A stretch of DNA of 6,458 nt from CF-118 sp035689345 (GCA_035689345.1 DASSLR010000004.1:1-6458), one strand, 5' to 3'. Counted from the stretch's first letter, positions 1-6,043 are shown. Notes: generated by a model not told the origin, from the letters alone. A program made the numbers and translations.

Positions 1-1101
1 GAAGGCGTCATCCCCGGCGCGGCGCTGCTGATCGCGCGCCGCGGCGAGGTGGCGTTTGAGGGCTACGTGGGCCTGGCCGACCGCAAACGCGCGGTCCGTG
101 CCGGCGCGGACACGCTGTGGAGCATCGCCTCCATCACCAAACCGGTGACGGTCGCCGCCATGATGGCCTGCGTCGATCGCGGCCTGCTGGCCGTGGACGA
201 GCCCCTGCACGACGTGCTGCCGGAATTCGCGAGGCCCGGCGATCGAAGGCCGTGGCGGCGCGACGTGACGCTGCGCCATCTCGTCACGCACACATCGGGC
301 CTCGCGGGATTCAGTCGCGACAACCTCGAGCTGCGCAAGCGCCACGCTCCGATCGACGACTTCATCACGTCATTCCTGGATGAAGAGGTGCACTTCGAGC
401 CCGGCCGCTGGCACCTCTACAGCTCGGTCGGGCTCGGCCTCGTCGCCGAGTGCATCGGCCGTCGCCTGTCTCGAGGCGATCGATCGATGGAGGCCTACGA
501 GAGGTTCACGCTGCAGCTGCTGAAGGATCTCGGCGCCACCGATTTCGTGTTCCGGCCGGACGGCGCGCAGCAGGAGCGCATCGCGTGGGTCGAGTCGACA
601 GGACAGGAAGGCCTGGACTGGGAGATCGGCAACTCGCGCTACTTCCGCTCGCTCGGTTTCCCGTGGGGTGGCCTGTACATGCGCGCGCGCGACGTGCTCG
701 CGTTCATCCAGGCGTTCCTTCCCGCAGGCAAGACCGACGCGCTTTCACGCGCGTCGCGCACTGCGATGGCGACGCAGCAGGTCGCGCCGCCGGAGGCCCC
801 CGTCGACATCGCACCCCAGCAGCGTGACGTGACGTGGGACGCCAGCGCGCCGCCGCGCGCGAGCGTGCCGTGGGGGCTCGGCTGGCAGGTGAAGGGTGAT
901 CAGCCGAACGATTTCATGGGCACGCTCGCCCACGCGACCGCGTTCGGGCACTACGGCGCGAGCGGTTCGATCGCCTGGGCCGATCCGGAAGAGGAGCTGG
1001 CGGTCGTGCTGTTGACGAACCGCGCGTGGCAGTCGTGGTGGCCGATTCAGGAAGGCCGCGCCGCGCGGCTCGCCGACGCGATCATGTCCTGGCGCGGCTG
1101 A
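1..1101 (+). CDS. Serine beta-lactamase-fold hydrolase (class C / esterase EstB-like), 5' end missing
   Basis: The reading frame is open from base 1 to a TGA at 1099-1101, so the start lies before the window. The GTG at 49 is internal: the 16 codons before it (EGVIPGAALLIARRGE) already match the first strand of the fold. Visible motifs are the nucleophile motif SxxK (Ser-Ile-Thr-Lys, codons 130-141), an HTSGL loop (289-303), Tyr-Ser-Ser at 418-426 in the YxN position, and His-Tyr-Gly (949-957) in the KTG/HxG position, followed by the typical final strand with LLTNR. The family covers class C beta-lactamases, D-Ala-D-Ala peptidases and esterases that acylate the SxxK serine. HxG and the altered YxN favour an esterase or peptidase over an antibiotic-resistance enzyme, but the substrate cannot be read from sequence. 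Any signal peptide would be outside the window. The 3' end overlaps the VOC gene on the other strand by 20 bp. Confidence 0.9.
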   Translation, partial: EGVIPGAALLIARRGEVAFEGYVGLADRKRAVRAGADTLWSIASITKPVTVAAMMACVDRGLLAVDEPLHDVLPEFARPGDRRPWRRDVTLRHLVTHTSGLAGFSRDNLELRKRHAPIDDFITSFLDEEVHFEPGRWHLYSSVGLGLVAECIGRRLSRGDRSMEAYERFTLQLLKDLGATDFVFRPDGAQQERIAWVESTGQEGLDWEIGNSRYFRSLGFPWGGLYMRARDVLAFIQAFLPAGKTDALSRASRTAMATQQVAPPEAPVDIAPQQRDVTWDASAPPRASVPWGLGWQVKGDQPNDFMGTLAHATAFGHYGASGSIAWADPEEELAVVLLTNRAWQSWWPIQEGRAARLADAIMSWRG

Positions 1102-1483
1102 ACAGCTGCCAAACGAACCCCGCCGAGGTTTCCGGCAAAGTCCAGACCGCCTCGTTCTCGCGCACCCGCACCGGCTGGTCGGTGGTGAAGCGCACGCCCT
1201 TTTCGCGCAGGCGCGCCATCCACGCGTGCACGTCGTCGACCTCAAGCGCGATGTGCTCGACGCGGCCTTCGTCATCGCCCAGCCGCCTGGCCCGCGCCTC
1301 CGGATCGGGTATCTCGATCAGCTCGACGCGCGCGCCTTCGCTCGAATAGAACGCCGTCCGGACGCCGTCCGGCAGCGGCGGCGGCTCGAGGGCGAGGTCG
1401 AGTCCCATCACGTCGCGCACGAACGCGCCGGTGCGAACCAGGGAGGACACGACGACGCCGACGTGGTGCACGCGCGCCTTCAC
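1082..1483 (-). CDS. VOC (glyoxalase/bleomycin resistance fold) protein, methylmalonyl-CoA epimerase-like
   Basis: This is a 133-residue single VOC module with two beta-alpha-beta-beta-beta halves. It opens with VHHVGVVV (residues 5-12) and has VELIEI (53-58), VEHIALEVDD (75-84) and a closing FVWQLF (123-128). Expected metal ligands by family pattern are His7, Glu54 and His77. The fourth position, normally Glu in the last strand (for example the vELv motif of methylmalonyl-CoA epimerase), is Gln126 here. Family members include epimerases, glyoxalase I, extradiol dioxygenases and lyases. The length and layout resemble methylmalonyl-CoA epimerase most, but that name is not secure. The start is GTG at 1483, overlapping the TGA of the CoA-transferase gene as GTGA. 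It is the last gene of the five-gene minus-strand operon, and its stop lies inside the 3' end of the convergent hydrolase gene. A role in the operon's CoA chemistry is inferred from position only. Confidence 0.85.
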   Translation of the reverse strand: MKARVHHVGVVVSSLVRTGAFVRDVMGLDLALEPPPLPDGVRTAFYSSEGARVELIEIPDPEARARRLGDDEGRVEHIALEVDDVHAWMARLREKGVRFTTDQPVRVRENEAVWTLPETSAGFVWQLFSRART

Positions 1484-2664
1484 GATGAGGTGATCCTCGC
1501 AGCTTCTTCATCCGAGTAGCCGAGCTCGCGCAGGATCTCGCGGCTCTGCTCGCCCACCTCGGGCGGCAGCCGGCGCAGTGCGGGTTCGCCGGCGCCGTAA
1601 CGCACCGGGTGGCGCAGGGCCTTGACCGTCCCGGCGCGCGGGTGGTTCATCTCCAGGAACGGGTCAAGGTGCCGCACCGCGGGATCGGCGAGCGCCTCGT
1701 CGATCGTCTGCACCGGCGCGCACCAGATGTGATGAGCCCGCAGGCGCTCGACCAGGCCGGCGGTGGTGTGCTTGGCGACCAGCGGACCGAGCACCGCGCG
1801 GATCTCGTCGCGCCTGCCGAACGCCACCGCGGGATCGTCCAGGCCATCTTTGAGCGGCGCCTCACCGAGCACCTCGACCAGCATCTTCACCGGGACCATG
1901 GAGATGACGGCGTGGCCGTCCGCCGTCCGGTACACACCGTACGGGGCGGAGTGGAACGTGTCCGCGATCTCCTCGCGCGGCCGCTGGAGCTTCGCGCCGT
2001 TGGCCGCGTACACGACCGGCTCGGTCATCAGGTCGAACGCCGCCTGGACCATGGCGACCTCGAGGCTCTGGCCCTCGCCCGTACGTTCGCGATGGAAAAG
2101 AGCCGCGAGGATGCCCATCGCCAGGAGCGCGCCGCCGTGCTGGTCGACCACCGCCGCGCCGACCACCGTCGGGTCGCTCCCCGCGCGGCCGGTCAGCCAC
2201 GCCACGCCGGACAGCCCCTGGATGAGCAGGTCCTGGCCGGGCAGGTCGCGGAAGGGGCTGTCGCTGCCGTACCCGGAGGCGGTGGCGTAGATGATGTCCG
2301 GCCGGGCCTTGCGCGCCGCCTCGTAGCCGAGGCCCAGCCGGTCCATCGCGCCCGGGCGGAAGTTGGCGACCACGACGTCGGAGCGCGCGATCAGGCGCAG
2401 CGCCGCCTCGCGGCCCGCTTCCGACTTCAGGTCCAGGGCCAGGCTTCGCTGGTTGCGGTTGGCGAGCATGAAGAACGTGCTCACCCCGTTGCGGAACGTC
2501 TCGGCGCCTGCCCAGTGCCGCTCCCACGCGCCTCCGGCCGGCGTTTCCACCTTGACGACGTCGGCGCCGAGGTCGGCCAGGTGCTGCACGGCCGCCGGCC
2601 CCAGGAGGAACTGCGTGAACGCGGCGATGCGCACGCCCTCGAGGGTCTGGAGCGGCTTGCTCAA
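1480..2664 (-). CDS. CaiB/BaiF family (family III) CoA-transferase
   Basis: At 394 residues the protein has the usual length for family III CoA-transferases, which move CoA between carboxylic acids through an aspartyl-CoA anhydride. Diagnostic segments in order are GPAAVQHLADLGADVVKVE (22-40), NRNQRSLALDLK (69-80), NFRPGAMDRLGLGYE (101-115), SGYG (130-133), QDLLIQGLSG (144-153), the probable catalytic Asp174 in VVDQHGG, and HRERTGEGQ (191-199). The C-terminal part has HSAPYGVYRTADG (238-250). The enzyme should be cytosolic. The start is TTG at 2664, overlapping the TGA of the MaoC gene as TTGA. No in-frame ATG or GTG lies just upstream, and residues 11-40 already cover the conserved N-terminus. 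It overlaps the downstream VOC gene as GTGA. Donor and acceptor acids cannot be told from sequence; the family also includes racemases such as alpha-methylacyl-CoA racemase. In context it is the likely substrate-activating step of the operon. Confidence 0.93.
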   Translation of the reverse strand: MSKPLQTLEGVRIAAFTQFLLGPAAVQHLADLGADVVKVETPAGGAWERHWAGAETFRNGVSTFFMLANRNQRSLALDLKSEAGREAALRLIARSDVVVANFRPGAMDRLGLGYEAARKARPDIIYATASGYGSDSPFRDLPGQDLLIQGLSGVAWLTGRAGSDPTVVGAAVVDQHGGALLAMGILAALFHRERTGEGQSLEVAMVQAAFDLMTEPVVYAANGAKLQRPREEIADTFHSAPYGVYRTADGHAVISMVPVKMLVEVLGEAPLKDGLDDPAVAFGRRDEIRAVLGPLVAKHTTAGLVERLRAHHIWCAPVQTIDEALADPAVRHLDPFLEMNHPRAGTVKALRHPVRYGAGEPALRRLPPEVGEQSREILRELGYSDEEAARITSS

Positions 2665-3092
2665 TCCACGAGCTGCATGATGTGGTCGGCGACGCAGACG
2701 AGCTCGCCGTTCTGGTTCTTCACCTCGACCCTGGAGACGATGCGCTCGCGCTCGCGGTCCAGCGATGTGATCACGTATTCGACGTTGATCGTGTCACCGA
2801 GATACACGGGCTTGATGAACCGGATGCGGTCGTAGCCGACGGAGACCATCGGTCGCTCGAAGTCCTCGAGGATGCGCGTCGACGCCGCGGACATGTAGCC
2901 GACGATCAGCGCGCCGTGGGCGACGCGATGGCCGAGCGAGGTCTTGCTGGCGTACTCCTCGTCCACGTGGTTCGGGTCGAGGTCGCCGGTGATGCCGGCG
3001 AACAGGTAGACGTCGGACTCGCTCACGGTCTTGCTGAACCGCGTGCTGCGCCCGACCTCGACGTCGTCGATGGTTCTGCCTCCCAACGTCAC
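2661..3092 (-). CDS. MaoC-domain (R)-specific enoyl-CoA hydratase-like protein
   Basis: This is a 143-residue single hot-dog domain. The hydratase motif FAGITGDLDPNHVDEEYA (31-48) supplies the expected catalytic Asp37 and His42, followed by GHRVAHGALIVGYMS (54-68). The usual Asn of the D-x-N-P-x-H signature is Asp39. Length and motif match PhaJ-type (R)-enoyl-CoA hydratases, which add water to trans-2-enoyl-CoA; bacterial MaoC proteins also act on mesaconyl-CoA-like or polyketide substrates. The frame runs open upstream to 3494, but that part is low-complexity shadow of the SDR gene. The chosen start is GTG at 3092, giving a GTGA overlap with the SDR stop. A second GTG at 3095, directly before it, sits 6 nt from a GGAAG and is an equally good candidate. 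Downstream it overlaps the CoA-transferase as TTGA. The hydratase, SDR and CoA-transferase set fits beta-oxidation-like CoA chemistry. Confidence 0.9.
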   Translation of the reverse strand: MTLGGRTIDDVEVGRSTRFSKTVSESDVYLFAGITGDLDPNHVDEEYASKTSLGHRVAHGALIVGYMSAASTRILEDFERPMVSVGYDRIRFIKPVYLGDTINVEYVITSLDRERERIVSRVEVKNQNGELVCVADHIMQLVD

Positions 3093-3838
3093 CACCAGTC
3101 GCTTCCGGCGGACAGGCCGCCGTCGACGAAGATGGTCTGGCCGGTGATGAACCGGGCTCCCTCGGACGCCAGAAAGACCGCAAGGGGTGCGATGTCGTCG
3201 GGCTCGCCGATGCGGCGCAGCGGCGTGTGCGCGATCGCCGCCTCCACACGCTGCGGGTTGGCTTCGATGTAGCCCTCGACCAGTGGCGTGCGGGTGATGC
3301 CCGGTCCGATGGCGTTCACCGTGCAGCCTTGCGGTCCCCATTCGACCGCGAGCGCGCGGACCATGGCCGAAAGCGCGCCTTTGGTCCCGGAATACGCGAC
3401 GCGCAGGCGCTGGCCGTGGATGGCGCTCACGGAGGACGTCACGATGACGCGACCGCCTGGCCTGGCGAGCAGCAGCGGCGCCATCACCTGGCACGTGATG
3501 AACGCGCCGTAGAAATTGGTCTCGATGAGATCGCGCAGTGAGGCGTCGTCGAGGTCGACGGCGTCGACCCGCTTGTTGATGCCGGCGTTGGCGACCAGGA
3601 CGTCGAGCTTCGGCAGGGAATCGCGAAGCTTCTCGAGCGCGGCGCGATCCCGCACGTCGCAGACGCGTGCCTCGAATCCCTTCTTGTCGGAGAAGCGCAT
3701 GTTGAACCCGTCCACGTTCTCGCGCGAGCGGCTGATGGCGATCACCTCGGCACCGGCCTCGCCCAGGGCACGTGCGATGGCCAGGCCGATACCCTTCGTG
3801 CCGCCGGTGACGAGCGCCGTGCGCCCCTGCAGGTTCAG
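3089..3838 (-). CDS. Short-chain dehydrogenase/reductase (FabG-like SDR)
   Basis: This is a classical SDR of 249 residues if started at the CTG at 3838. It has the nucleotide-binding motif TGGTKGIG (11-18), a D-V pair at 61-62, NAG (84-86), and the catalytic tetrad Asn108, Ser136, Tyr149 and Lys153 (YSGTK). It also has a PG motif (179-180) and the C-terminal FITGQTIFVDGG (230-241). Classical SDRs oxidise or reduce alcohols with NAD(P)(H); beside a MaoC hydratase a 3-hydroxyacyl-CoA dehydrogenase or ketoreductase role is likely but inferred. No ATG, GTG or TTG occurs in frame between 4030 and the glycine-rich loop, and the sequence before residue 1 is Arg/Pro-rich shadow of the upstream gene. 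The CTG overlaps the LLM stop as CTGA and has a GGGAG 7 nt upstream, so a rare CTG start is the best fit. It overlaps the MaoC gene as GTGA. Confidence 0.93.
   Translation of the reverse strand: MNLQGRTALVTGGTKGIGLAIARALGEAGAEVIAISRSRENVDGFNMRFSDKKGFEARVCDVRDRAALEKLRDSLPKLDVLVANAGINKRVDAVDLDDASLRDLIETNFYGAFITCQVMAPLLLARPGGRVIVTSSVSAIHGQRLRVAYSGTKGALSAMVRALAVEWGPQGCTVNAIGPGITRTPLVEGYIEANPQRVEAAIAHTPLRRIGEPDDIAPLAVFLASEGARFITGQTIFVDGGLSAGSDWW
3102..3106 (-). promoter_or_regulatory. Shine-Dalgarno GGAAG for the MaoC gene
   Basis: GGAAG lies in the 3' end of the SDR gene on the minus strand. It is 6 nt from the GTG at 3095 and 9 nt from the GTG at 3092. It argues for a start here rather than anywhere in the long upstream extension of the frame, but does not choose between the two tandem GTG codons. 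Confidence 0.5.
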
Positions 3839-4848
3839 GACTGGGCTCCCGACGGAACCGCGCCCTTGAACGGCTCGAGAAGGTGGCGGGCGAAAAGGTC
3901 GAGCTGGGAGAGGTCCGGCGTCATCGTGTGCAGGAAGAGGTGCTCGACGCCGACGTCGACGCGCTGCTGGATGCGGCGCTGGATCTCGTCGATCGTGCCC
4001 GTCAGGTAGACCGCCTCGATGTAGTCCCACGGCCGCTCGTCGCTGACCACCGCGAGCATCCGTGCGCGCTGTTCTTCGATCACGTCATCCCGCTTCGTCT
4101 TCTCCGTCAGCCACACGAAGTTCTCGTGCGCCACCGTGAAACCCTTGCGCCGGCGCGTCGTGCCCTGGCGCGTGAGCTCGCCGTCGATCTCCTCGAGGTC
4201 GGCCGCGATCTGTTCGGGTGGGGAGGTGGGTCGGGCGATCCAGCCGTCCCAGCGGCAGATGCGGCGCAGGACGTTGGGGTCCATCCGCGCCTCCTCGGGC
4301 GAAGCGGTGTGCGCGTACTGCCGGCCGCCGGCGACCCATACCGGCGGCGGCGTGGCGAGCGGCTCGACGGTGATGTCGGCGAACCGGTGGAACTTGCCCT
4401 CGAAAGACTGCTGCGGCGCGCGCAAGAGCTGCATCGAAGCCTCGAGCACCTCGTCGGTGCGGCGCCCCCGCTGCTGGATCGTGCCGCCGGTCGACTCGAA
4501 TTCGGGCGGGTACCAGCCGGTGCCGACTCCGTAGATGAAGCGGCCACCCGACAGGTGCTGCAGCGTGGCGATCTCCTTGGCCAGCACGACCGGGTTGTGG
4601 GTGGGCAGCACCAGCACCGAGGTGCCGAGCTTGATGCGGGATGTGACCGCGGCCGCGTGGCTGAGCGTCATCAGCGGCTCGGTCCAGCTCACGCGGTAGA
4701 AGCGGTGGGCGGTCAGGAGGTGGTCGGTGATGAAAAGCGATTCGAAGCCCAGCTCCTCGGCGCGGGTCGCGAAGCGCCGGATCTGGTCGCCATGGCGGTG
4801 CTCTGAGCCAGGCAGCAGATACGACGGAAGGAAGACCCCCAGCTTCAA
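3835..4848 (-). CDS. LLM-class (luciferase-like) flavin/F420-dependent oxidoreductase
   Basis: The protein has 337 residues with the TIM-barrel pattern of the bacterial luciferase superfamily: the first strand KLGVFLPSY (2-10), ELGFESLFITDHLL (32-45), RIKLGTSVLVLPTHNP (71-86), LAKEIATLQHLSGGRF (89-104), YGVGTGWYPPEF (106-117) and a late barrel strand PPPVWVAGG (167-175). The length fits the F420-dependent LLM subfamilies. Members use reduced F420 or FMNH2 for monooxygenation, or F420 for alcohol or imine redox; the cofactor cannot be settled by eye. The start is TTG at 4848, the first start codon in the frame, and it begins exactly at the conserved first strand. No close Shine-Dalgarno is seen; TACAAT ends 9 nt before the TTG, so a leaderless or very short leader is possible. 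It is first in the operon, divergent from the DUF993 gene, and its TGA overlaps the SDR start as CTGA. Confidence 0.92.
   Translation of the reverse strand: MKLGVFLPSYLLPGSEHRHGDQIRRFATRAEELGFESLFITDHLLTAHRFYRVSWTEPLMTLSHAAAVTSRIKLGTSVLVLPTHNPVVLAKEIATLQHLSGGRFIYGVGTGWYPPEFESTGGTIQQRGRRTDEVLEASMQLLRAPQQSFEGKFHRFADITVEPLATPPPVWVAGGRQYAHTASPEEARMDPNVLRRICRWDGWIARPTSPPEQIAADLEEIDGELTRQGTTRRRKGFTVAHENFVWLTEKTKRDDVIEEQRARMLAVVSDERPWDYIEAVYLTGTIDEIQRRIQQRVDVGVEHLFLHTMTPDLSQLDLFARHLLEPFKGAVPSGAQS
3846..3850 (-). promoter_or_regulatory. Shine-Dalgarno GGGAG for the SDR gene
   Basis: On the minus strand GGGAG is followed by 7 nt (CCCAGTC) and then the CTG at 3838. It lies inside the last codons of the LLM gene. 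It supports the otherwise unusual CTG start, since no ATG, GTG or TTG is available in the frame near the conserved N-terminus. Confidence 0.6.
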
Positions 4849-4876
4849 GGCGAAACGATTGTATGGTGGCTTTCCG
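4849..4876. promoter_or_regulatory. 28-bp divergent intergenic region with overlapping -10-like hexamers
   Basis: This gap separates the TTG of the LLM operon (4848, minus) from the ATG of the DUF993 gene (4877, plus). On the plus strand TATGGT lies at 4862-4867; on the minus strand TACAAT spans 4863-4858. The two TAnnnT hexamers share the TA at 4862-4863, and each ends 9 nt before its start codon. No convincing -35 boxes are visible. A GGTGG at 4865-4869, 7 nt before the ATG, could instead be a Shine-Dalgarno for the plus gene, in which case its promoter would lie within the LLM coding region. Promoter function is inferred. Confidence 0.4.
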
Positions 4877-6040
4877 ATGCCTGAGAGCGTCCGCCTTCCC
4901 CGCGCCGGCGGCGAGGTTTACGACTACACGCCGAGCGGCCGCTTCCTGTACGCCGAGGGCGGCGCGCCGCCCCGTTCACGCCTGCCGTACGCGGCGGTCC
5001 ACGTGGTCGCCGATCCGCTGGCCGACGTCAGCCCCGCTTCACCGGCGGTCGTCGACTGGGACCGGACGCTCGCGTTCCGGCGTCACATCTGGAAGTACGG
5101 GCTCGGCGTGGCCGAGGCGATGGACACGGCGCAGCGCGGCATGGGCCTGGACTGGGAGGCGAGCAAGGAGCTGATCCGGCGCTCCGTGGCCGAGGCCAGG
5201 GCCGTGGGCGGGCGCATCGTGTGCGGCGCCCAGACCGATCACCTGGCGCCCGGCTCCGCTCGCTCGCTCGACGACATCGAGGCCGCGTACGCGGAGCAGT
5301 GCGAGTTCGTCGAGAAGTGCGGCGGGCAGGTCGTGGTCATGGCGAGCCGGGAGCTCACGCGCATCGCGAGCGGTCCCGACGACTACGCGCGCGTCTACGG
5401 CCATGTCCTTTCGCAGCTGCAGCAGCCGGCGCTCATCCACTGGCTCGGCGAGGCGTTCGACCCGGCGCTGCGGGGCTACTGGGGCCAAGCCGACCTCGAC
5501 GCCGCGATGGACTCGTGCCTGGCCATCATCACAGCGAACAAGGAGAAGGTCGAAGGCTTGAAGCTGTCGCTGCTCGACCAGAAGCGCGAGATCGCCATGC
5601 GCGCCCGGCTGCCCAAGGGCGTGCGCATGCTGACCGGCGACGACTTCGACTACCCGACCACCATCGGGGGCGACGGCAAGCACCACAGCGACGCGCTCCT
5701 CGGCGCGTTCGACATGATCGCGCCCGCCGCATCAGCCGCGCTGCTCGCGCTCGACGAGGGTGACACGCGATCGTTCCACTCCATCCTCGAGCCGACGGTT
5801 CCGCTTTCGCGGCACGTGTTCAGCGCGCCCACTTTCTACTACAAGACGGGCGTGGTGTTCATGGCGTACCTCAACGGGCACCAGGATCACTTTCGCATGG
5901 TCGGCGGCCTGGAGAGCGGACGCTCGGCGGTGCACCTGGCGAACATCTTCGTGCTCGCGGACAAAGCCGGACTCCTGCGCGACGCGGAGCTGGCCGTCGA
6001 CCGGATCCGTCCGGTGATGGCCCTGGCGGGAGTCTCCTGA
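4877..6040 (+). CDS. DUF993 / dihydrodipicolinate synthase-like TIM-barrel protein
   Basis: The protein has 387 residues and is recognised as a DUF993-type member of the DHDPS/N-acetylneuraminate lyase-like TIM barrels. The segment VEGLKLSLLD (225-234) places Lys229 where Schiff-base aldolases have their catalytic Lys in a GxK strand. MLTGDDFDYP (251-260), followed by a Gly/Ala-rich stretch (275-289), matches the later barrel strands of that superfamily. The usual YN-P tyrosine motif is not evident; HWLGEAFDP (188-196) stands in that region. The family has no settled reaction to my knowledge; retro-aldol or C-C lyase activity is inferred. The frame extends upstream to 4727 but those 50 codons are antisense to the LLM gene and low in complexity. 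The ATG at 4877 has GGTGG 7 nt upstream; a TTG at 4859 is a weaker alternative. It is divergent from the CoA operon and may be co-regulated with it. Confidence 0.85.
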   Translation: MPESVRLPRAGGEVYDYTPSGRFLYAEGGAPPRSRLPYAAVHVVADPLADVSPASPAVVDWDRTLAFRRHIWKYGLGVAEAMDTAQRGMGLDWEASKELIRRSVAEARAVGGRIVCGAQTDHLAPGSARSLDDIEAAYAEQCEFVEKCGGQVVVMASRELTRIASGPDDYARVYGHVLSQLQQPALIHWLGEAFDPALRGYWGQADLDAAMDSCLAIITANKEKVEGLKLSLLDQKREIAMRARLPKGVRMLTGDDFDYPTTIGGDGKHHSDALLGAFDMIAPAASAALLALDEGDTRSFHSILEPTVPLSRHVFSAPTFYYKTGVVFMAYLNGHQDHFRMVGGLESGRSAVHLANIFVLADKAGLLRDAELAVDRIRPVMALAGVS

Positions 6041-6043
6041 TTT

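Larger units (their letters stand above)
1082..4848 (-). other. Five-gene operon: LLM oxidoreductase, SDR, MaoC, CoA-transferase, VOC
   Basis: The five minus-strand genes have no spacing at all. Each stop TGA overlaps the next start by 4 nt: CTGA at 3838-3835, GTGA at 3092-3089, TTGA at 2664-2661 and GTGA at 1483-1480. This layout implies one transcript and translational coupling by terminating ribosomes. No gene in the set starts with ATG (TTG, CTG, GTG, TTG, GTG in order). Membership points to CoA-thioester catabolism with a flavin/F420 redox step. No regulator, transporter, thiolase or acyl-CoA dehydrogenase is encoded in it. Confidence 0.88.

Noticed and set aside
477..488. Three tandem CGAT units
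   Set aside because: Short, within coding sequence, and expected from codon choice; no sign of a regulatory or repeat element.
1609..2835. 408-codon plus-strand open frame antisense to the CoA-transferase and MaoC genes
   Set aside because: It is rich in Arg, Ala, Val, His and Asp with no domain pattern, typical of an antisense shadow in G+C-rich DNA. The minus strand carries clear family motifs throughout.
3093..3494. N-terminal extension of the MaoC frame
   Set aside because: The added residues are Arg/Ala/Pro-rich and lie wholly inside the SDR gene; the single MaoC domain is complete from the GTG at 3092.
3839..4030. N-terminal extension of the SDR frame to a start at 4030
   Set aside because: The 64 extra residues are Arg/Pro-rich shadow of the LLM gene, and SDR proteins normally begin close to the glycine motif.
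3883..4806. 307-codon plus-strand open frame antisense to the LLM gene
   Set aside because: Low-complexity composition and no recognisable motif; the minus-strand LLM protein explains the region.
4727..4876. N-terminal extension of the DUF993 frame
   Set aside because: The extra 50 residues are Ser/Arg/Lys-rich, contain no family signal and are antisense to the LLM N-terminus; the ATG at 4877 has a plausible GGTGG.
5039..5686. 215-codon minus-strand open frame inside the DUF993 gene
   Set aside because: Shadow frame with Arg/Val/Ala/His bias; it would lie fully within a gene with clear barrel motifs.
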